Shown piece by piece: positions 26,801 through 35,800 of a stretch of DNA of 64,000 nucleotides; position 1 is the first letter of the stretch; each line of letters starts with the position of its first letter. The stretch spans positions 21,655,054-21,719,053 of the forward strand of contig NC_092562.1 of assembly GCF_037975245.1 (NCBI RefSeq). The letters run 5' to 3'. The stretch is from Apostichopus japonicus. Taxonomy: Eukaryota > Echinodermata > Holothuroidea > Aspidochirotida > Stichopodidae. A model generated the notes under the pieces. That model made no database searches. It worked only from the letters and a program-made list of their open reading frames with translations, and was not told the origin of the DNA. Made by a program: the position numbers and the translations under genes.

Positions 26801-29800
26801 GCCTACACCCTTGGTAGATTTACTTCATCAAGACAATCTTCCACCCTTCAAGATACAAGAAGTAAATTACTCTTGAAAATGATCAGATTCGACTCAGCCT
26901 ACACCCTTGGTAGATTTACTTCATCAAGACAATCTTCTACCCTTCAAGATACAAGAAGTAAATTACTCTTGAAAATGATCAGATTCGACTCAGCCTACAC
27001 CCTTGGTAGATTTACTTCATCAAGACAATCTTCTACCCTTCAAGATACAAGAAGTAAATTACTCTTGAAAATGATCAGATTCGACTCAGCCTACACCCTT
27101 TGTAGATTTAATTCATCAAGACAATCTTCCAACCCTTCAAGATACAAGAAGTAAATTACTCTTGAAAATGATCAGATTCAAGTCAGCCTACACCCTTTGT
27201 AGATTTAATTCATCAAGACAATCTTCCAACCCTTCAAGATACAAGAAGTAAATTACTCTTGAAAATGATCAGATTCAAGTCAGCCTACACCCTTTGTAGA
27301 TTTAATTCATCAAGACAATCTTCCAACCCTTCAAGATACAAGAAGTAAATTACTCTTGAAAATGATCAGATTCGACTCAGCCTACACCCTTTGTAGATTT
27401 AATTCATCAAGACAATCTTCTACCCTTCGAGATACAAGAAGTAAATTACTCTTGAAAATGATCAGATTCAACTCAGCCTTCACCTTTGTAGATTTACTTC
27501 ATCAAGACAATCTTCCACCCTTCGAGATACAAGAAGAAAATTACTCTTGAAAATGATCAGATTCAACTCAGCCTACACCCTTGGTAGATTTAATTCATCA
27601 AGACAATCTTCCAACCCTTCAAGATACAAGAAGTAAATTACTCTTGAAAATGATCAGATTCAACTCAGCCTACACCCTTTGTAGATTTAATTCATCAAGA
27701 CAATCTTCTACCCTTCGAGATACAAGAAGTAAATTACTCTTGAAAATGATCAGATTCGACTCAGCCTACACCTTTGTAGATTTACTTCATCAAGACAATC
27801 TTCTAACCCTTCAAGATACAAGAAGTAAATTACTCTTGAAAATGATCAGATTCAACTCAGCCTACACCTTTGTAGATTTACTTCATCAAGACAATCTTCC
27901 AACCCTTCGAGATACAAGAAGAAAATTACTCTTGAAAATGATCAGATTCAACTCAGCCTACACCTTTGTAGATTTACTTCATCAAGACAGTCATCCGACC
28001 ATTCGAGATACAAGAAGTAAATTACTCTTGAAAAATGATCAGATTCAACTCAGCCTACACCCTTTGCAGATTTACTTCATCAAGACAATCTTCCAACCCT
28101 TCAAGATAAATTTCTCTTGAAAATGATCAGATTCAACTCAGCCTACCTACACCTTTGTAGAGTTACTTCCTGAATAAAATGACACAAACAGACAGCATCT
28201 TAACATGAACAAATTGCTAATGCCAAATACAGCATAAAAAATTTGCAAAACTAAATGGAAAAAGTAGAAGTAACTTCCAAGTAGAACGTTGAAATTTATG
28301 TTGTATTTATATCCATCCTTAATTCTCTTCATGAGGATCACAAAAACTAATCATTTTTCATGAGATGTAAACCGACTATTGTGTGAAAAATAGTGCGGTG
28401 TGGGTAATATAGCATAGTACTCGGTCAAAAGATGGAATTTAAACTTCCTGACAGAAGATGTGTTTAACAAAGCTACCTAGAGAATAAATTTACATGTAGG
28501 GCAAACTGAGTAGCTTGTAACCTCAACATAAAAAACATGTGGCAATCAACCTGAAAGCTAAACCTCCTTTGGTTTATTTCCCCTCAAGTTGGAAGAGACT
28601 TTCCTTTGGGCCAAAACTTGTTGATTGCTCCTAAATGAAAAAAACAAGCCACCTTGCTATAGCCAGCCATTGATGGAACTCAACCTGTTCCAGGGAATAA
28701 TTTAAGTCTTCAAATTTTGTGTAGCATTTTTGAAGGCACTGAACTTTGTCTTTTATAAAAACTATGGTGCCTGTCTAGCAACAACTGCTATACATCTGTG
28801 GACTTGTATAGCAACTTCACCACTTTTTGTAGCAATTTGCGATGATTCGATGCTGAATTAATTAGTCACCGTGTGCCATAAATTGTATTGCTTCTAAAGC
28901 CTGCAGCTTTCATAAAATTCAACCATATATCGTCTGACATTCTGTATGGTACTACCACAACCATCTTTTGACTAAGTGGTCGAACTGGGCTCGTATTTGG
29001 ATGTTTACCTCTGGGACTGCTTGAAGGAGAGCCTTTATCTGCAGCTGGCCCCAGAACGGAGATCTGAATAACCAGCCCTGCATCAGCCAAACAGCTTTAG
29101 AGTCGTACATGGTCATTCCTTTGAAGACACCCGCGCTGACATTTCTCAGGTAGGAGGGGTCACTAGAAATATGGAAATTAAATTGGTTAATTGGTAGACA
29201 AGCTTAAACCTCTCCAATCACAACCCCGAGGTGATTGGATATTATCATTGCTTGTTACAGTCTTGTGACATTACAAACTAAAATTAATTACTTGAAAATA
29301 ACTCATTATTTATTGGGGAAAAAATAATATATACACTCCTAAAGTGTGAAGTTTATGAAAGATTTGACTAGTTTGAAGCAGACCTTTAGGTAATGTTTGA
29401 TACTTTAGTACAACTACTAAACCTTTAGATACATTTTTTTATGTAACTACTTACAATTATTTATCCAAAATACCCTCTTTCTCAACTCAACCCTCCCCCC
29501 CCACACCTTTTCTTCTAAGCCCAATGTCTCAAAATTATTGAGATATCTTACCTTGATACAGGAGTCATCTCATTAAAGGTATCAGCATTATAGATATGAT
29601 CCAGATCGCCATACTCTTCCTCTTGCTAACATACAAAAACAGAAGAAACCAATAAAATTTACACCCAACTACTTGTTTTTGCTGATGGGGTGAAACAGTT
29701 CAGTTATTAAAGGAAGCATCGTACCATGCTCCAAGTGTCAAAGGAACTCATCAAATGAGGTTACATGGACCATTCACTACTAGAGAATGGGGGAGGGGAG

Positions 29801-32800
29801 GGGGAGGAGGAGGGATGTTGTTCACAGCCACAGCTGCATTCAGCTGGATATTATGTGTTAGCAAGCAGAGTGCCAGACATTAAAATGTTAAGTTTACTTA
29901 CAAATGCCTAATAATCCTAGACTTATCTTGGAAAATATACAAAAACTGGATAATACACATGATATAATACACCTGAAGTAATACATGGTATAATCTTGCA
30001 GAAAGACAGTACAAGACTGCTAAATTGCCTGCTTAAAATTGCCTCTTGGTGTACCTAACAAAAGTAATGTTCAAGGATAGGCCCCAAATCAGCCTGCCAC
30101 CTATCTCCTCCCACTGTTTGGAAAGTTACTGTGTCACTCCCACATATCACAATGTAAAGCTGGCATGGCTCACAAATTCACAGGATGACACAATAATACA
30201 CAAAGATTATAAAAATCGTTTGGGCTGCATTCCTCATGTATGTACCCTTTACAACGATGGGCATGAAAACCCAAACAACCAGAAAGCTTTCAATAATACA
30301 CAATGATTATAATAAACATTTGGGATGCATACCTAATGTACGTACCGTTTAGAGAAAGATAGGTGATGGGCACAAAAACTCAAACAACTTATAATCCATT
30401 CTCAAACCCAGTACCCCTTAGACTGAGACTGAGACTGTAACCATGTGATCTCGACAGGGAATTGATACTACACAGGACCAAGACTTACATATACACCACA
30501 ATAGATTTATATTGTAACATGTGGAAACAGCAACTACGAAATTTCTATAAAAGCCTATCCGTCTAATAATCTACCTGAAAGAACATTGTGTTATATAATA
30601 TACAATTAACTAATTAGCATGCTTTACCATTTTAATAAATGCTGCTCCAACCGTCTTGAATAGAGGATCCGTGGGGTCCAGGAAATACGTGCTGGAAGAG
30701 AAAACAACAGAAAACCATGACGACATACATTCCTGGTCTCACAATTAAAAGTGACAATAAAGAGGAACCACTCTCGAAGAACAATTCTGTTATTTGTCAG
30801 AATGGACAAATATTACAACAAAACATGAAAAACTTCTCGGTGTCACACATTAAGAAGGAGAATTAAAACACCATCAATCAGGCAAGACCAGCGTTTAATA
30901 CCTAACCTTTTCTGCTACTCGAACCCCTATGCAGCTGAATAAAACCCTTGTGCACCCACTTCACTAGCTGTGGATGAATGGTTTGTGCATCAAGTTGTTG
31001 GTTATACCTATGGCTTTGTTTCCCATTCAGTGCTGTCTCACCCCCCACCCCCCCCCCTCAGAGGGTTAAGGGTTTAAGAACCACTGGGCTAGACTAATAA
31101 ACAACAATAAAATTAATGTCATGTCAGTAAATTATGAGGCAATGCTTTATAGTCAACATATACAAACAACAAGCACACACTCTTTGGCTTATGGCCCTAT
31201 ACCCTTAAAATATTTGCATAGAGGAGCAGAGGAAAGTAACCACTTTAAAACAGAGGAATTCAAGGTGATAAGGTCTTGTTTACTGTTTGGTCAGAATATT
31301 TTAGTGACACAGAGCAGCCGATAAGATTGTTTTCCATTTTAGTTTTTGGTCGAATGAAATCAAGAAACCTTGTACATGTTAAATTCCCAGATATGTTTTC
31401 AAAAATGATAAGATATGTCTCAGAAATCATCACACAAGTTTATTTTTTTTGTAACTTACCAGCTAAGATTGCAAGTAAAGTGGCCCCAGGGTGATAACTG
31501 GCTGACATGTGCATTTGGAAACACTCTGTAGAAGTAAAAATGAAAAACGACATCAAAAAGACAGGAAAATATGTTAAGTATATAACAACAGTGCTCAGTA
31601 AATAAGATCCTTTAACTCACAAGTGGTGCAAACCATGGCCTGCAAATTCACTGCAGCCCCTACAAGGTTTCAAATCTCTGTTATTGCGACCTGCAGCATG
31701 TTATGGCAAAAGGAAATCAGTTTAGTGAGTGTGTATCTAGCTGCCAAGGTCCTGCTTCTGACAGGTTTTGTCAACATAACAGATGAACGATGTGCCTCTA
31801 AAAGCTTCTGATCTTTTACTCCACCATATAATGTGAGATTCTCATTTCACAAGAGTTAGGTATATTCCCCAAGTGATTTGGCCTGCGAATTGGGTACAAC
31901 ATTTCTATGTTGCCCGCGAGATCTTTTTAATGCCCATCCCTGCTTTTAAGCGATTCAATATTAGTTCTAGATACTGTATATGCTACAAAGTAAAAAATGG
32001 TAACCTAAAGTCAAACTTTGGCAAGGTGTTCTTCTAATATGACACTTTCAAATACCACTCTAAGATATTTTATCACCTAGTTTGGTCAAACGTCCCTAAA
32101 GAAGTCAGAAAAATACATATCCAAATACCACTCTCGGATATTCCAATCCCGTAATTTGGTCAAAACATTCCTAAAGAAGTTAGAAAAATTCCCGATGGTG
32201 ACAAACTCATGGACATGGACCCTGTTGCAAAGGATATTTAAATAATCCAAAGATGCAGCAAATTTATTAATTTCATTTGGGGGGTGGGAGTGGGGTAAGG
32301 GGTTGGGTAAGCCGAGTCTTAAAACACAAGATATGAAAGAATGAATGGCAGACCGTTTGAATCCTCCTGGGACATGACCAGCGAATCCAGGAAGGACAGG
32401 AATCATTCCAAAAGATTTCATTCGGCGCAGAATCTGTTTCTGAAGAGCCAAGTCAGAATCAAGCCAAGACTGAGGGAGGGGACCTCCCCAGGACCTGATA
32501 TTACCCATTCTTGCCCTGTATACGAGAATAAACAATGGAAAGAAGGAAAAAAAAACTAAATATATATCATTCTGAGTTTCTGAGTCAACATCAAAGCATG
32601 GAAATTGCAAGTTTGATCTCAAAAGGAGCCATTAAAACATTTTAAAGGACATAATCTATAAAACTGTAATACAATACTGTTACAAAAACCTAACCTGTAC
32701 TAAATTTTTGTCTTTCTTGAAAGAATATGATGACTTAAAGTCACTCTTGAATATTCATGATCCTCATAATACAGTAAACCTTAGTTTATTCGGACCTCTC

Positions 32801-35800
32801 TCTTCCTGATCTTATATTATCTCAATCTAATATCGCACCATCCAGTACTGTATAATAATGCACATCAATCGTCACTAAGGCATTGTGTTAAAAGTCTGAG
32901 GCTGAGGGGGCTGCAGCATCACTGCAGCTATTCTGTGCAGGACATAATCCTTTATGCTCTTCAGGCTTCACACAATATGCCCTGCTGCTGGTCTGCAGAA
33001 ATAATTTTTATTGCTTGACATCTAGAATCAGCCTAGCTGAAGCTTTCCTTTTTGACACAGTGACTAATCAAATTGTACAATGATTGACATTCTCCTAACT
33101 TTACAGCACAAAATGGCACAGAGTAAATGCTGACACACTTTAGAGTGCTGTATATTTACACTTTGTGAAACACACTGTTTTTTATGCAAGGCCCATTAAA
33201 ATAACAAAGTATCCTCTAGTATAGGAATCTAGAGTATCCAGATATCTCTCTTCTCAACATTTCTACTACATCCAGGTTTTTACCATTTTACCATACATTT
33301 ACCATAGGTTTACCATAGGTTTACCATAGGTTTACCATACCATACGTTCTGACACACTCAAGTATGCTATGCATTCAATCAATTAAAAAGTATTGCCAAC
33401 TCTGAATTACAGATTTTTGTCTAATCTGTCAAACTTTTGATAGTTTCAATACAACACTACATCTTAAATAGTCCTTCTTTGACTAATGAAGCCCAAAATG
33501 CTAATTAATTACTGTTCCCTGATTTATTAGTTGGAGATGTGAACAGCTATCATACCAGGCAAGAAATGCAGGACCTCCAAAGTGTTTGTCCAAATCCTCC
33601 TGAGTAAGCCCCATCTTGAGGTAGACCTTCTGCCAAATAGCTTCTTGACCATTGAATGCTAGTGGTAAATTGAAACCATTCAGGGCCATCCAATCAATCT
33701 CCTGTTCCCAGCGAGTCCAGTTCCACCAGGTGAACGAATAGCTGGCTGTACAGACGTTCTGATAGTACCTGAATCTGTGTTTGATAACCCAATATTTGAA
33801 GGAATCAATGGCTGCCAGATTATGTGACACTATAGTCACAGGAAGGCAAACAATTTTGTCAGAGAACTGGTAGAACAGCCTTAAGGGGAAGGAGAGATTC
33901 GTTCACAAGTTACCTGCCATCCACAACAACGAGCTAACCACCTCCCCCCCCCCCGCCCTCCCCAACTTCACCTATTCTTAGCGAAAATTGTAATACCAAC
34001 ATTAGGAACAGTGTTCAATACTGATACAGAAGGATTGGTTCAAAAGTAAAAACATAAAAGCTAAGTAAATGTATTAATAAGTCATAAAAATAACTACAAA
34101 TTCCTCCCTCTCCTCCCAAATGAAACCATGTTGTTACATATCCCAGCTTGCAGTGCAATAAATCAGTGGCGGCGGAACCGGGGGGGCTTGGGGGGGCTCA
34201 GCCCCCCCAATGAAAAAGTTGAGGGGGCAAATGCATGATAAGCCCCCCCAATATTTACCAAGGCTCCGAAACGTGCATCTGCCCATTTTTCAATGCATAC
34301 TTGTCGATCTGTCCGATGCACACGTATACTATATAGGTGTAATAATTTTAGTAATTGCTGGGGGACCCTGGTCCCTCGGCCCGTCCCCTGGCTATAGACC
34401 ACATTGTCACCCCAACCGCGTCTTCACACCCCGTGAAAAGTGGAAGCAGTGAGTGTGAGTACCGGTAAGCGTAACACAACTTCGTCTTAGGCCAATGACT
34501 TGCCTCATTTCAGCCAGTTCTCCAACATCCCCTTACTTAGTGGCGGAGCGTCCATATATACAGTCAGGGGCGGATTCCCCCCCCCCCCTCCTGACGGACT
34601 CAAATGGACTGCTGGCGCCCTTTTCAGCTTTTCACTACTTTTAACTTATTCGCGATTATTGACTATTTTATTGCGCTCTCATATACCTATTGACATTTGT
34701 CATATTCTGTTGGTGTAATTTTCCGACAAAATGGCGACGACACCTATTTATTCTCCGTTTATCTGCAAATTAGCAAGGCCCGGAAAGGGTCATTTCCTGC
34801 AATCTAGGGAGTAACTTATACTCAAAAAATTTCTGTACGCTCCGCGCCAACCTGTGGTGGCGCTCCGCTTAGATAGTGTCGAAAGCGCCCATACAGACCA
34901 TTCTTGCCCCCCCCCGACCAATTCCCCTAGCTCCGCCACTGCCCTTGCTACACTCAAAAACGTCTTTGCGAGTACACTACGAGTAATAGCTACTCTCTTA
35001 AAACACCATCGAATATACAAGTTACAATGTTTTTACAGACTTTTACGTGCAATCTGAGAAATTGCAGGCTTGAGACCCATATTTTAGGGCTAGGTATTCA
35101 CAGCATAAAACACTCGGGAAGTGCCGTTTCCGGCCATCTGGGGGTTTGAAAAAAACCCAAAATTTTCTTGTACGCTCCGCGCCAACCAATGGTGGCGCTC
35201 CGCTTAGATAGTCTCCACACATTAGCCCCCCCAATAATTTTTCCGTTCCGCCACGCCTGCAATAAATAGTAGAAACAGAAGCACTATATGTGAATGTGAC
35301 ACTAGTCTGTAACACAAGGGTCGCAAGAAACAAAGGGCAAATTATTGCCAGAACTTCTGCTAGTAAAAACCTTCCTCCACACGTTACCTTTGAGGACTTG
35401 TGACGTTAACCTGACCAGATTTGATGACAGGAAGCTTGCCAGGATCTGGAAGATGTATTCGATTCCCTGACCATGAAATGTGCCCTCCGAATAAGTCGGT
35501 CAAGACATAGTAAAAGCCACGTGCTGCAGCTACTCCGGTATTAGCTTTGATGGAGATCGTTGAGCCATTTGAAGTTACCTTTTAGTATCAAACATGAATA
35601 TTCATTAGTATAACAATCCCCTCCTTAAAAGGTGTGAAGACTCGCCCACAAAGAAACATTTTATGCCGGTAATCTGATCTAGTTTCGAATGAGGTGTAAC
35701 AGAAGTGTTAGACACCACCATCGATACGAGAAAATACACACGCAGCTTGCTACCGTAGGTAATTAGACACTAATGTACAGTCAGTACATACAGCTGCGGT

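Larger units (their letters stand above)
34164..35259 (+). mobile_element. hAT-type non-autonomous element (1096 bp) in NAGLU intron 3
   Basis: A perfect 8-bp target duplication CAATAAAT flanks it (34156-34163 and 35260-35267). Ends are CAGTGGCGGCGGAACCGG and, reversed, CAGGCGTGGCGGAACGG. GGGGGGC-rich and GCCCCCCC-rich subterminal blocks follow each end. No transposase frame is present. Internally it holds two copies of a 44-bp hairpin-forming motif (34834-34877 and 35169-35212) and internal TIR-like sequences (CAGGGGCGGATTCC at ~34566), so it may be a nested composite. Confidence 0.85.

Noticed and set aside
26617-28120. Long plus-strand open frames encoding a 32-residue repeating peptide
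   Set aside because: They translate the 96-97-bp minisatellite inside NAGLU intron 9; frames persist only where units are 96 bp, and there is no start context or partner exon.
28866-29090. Minus-strand open frame overlapping NAGLU exon 9
   Set aside because: It is a different frame of the true exon, whose frame is fixed by homology and phase.
32086-32622. 178-codon minus-strand frame
   Set aside because: Only its middle (32354-32515) is NAGLU exon 5; the remainder is intron read-through past the splice sites.
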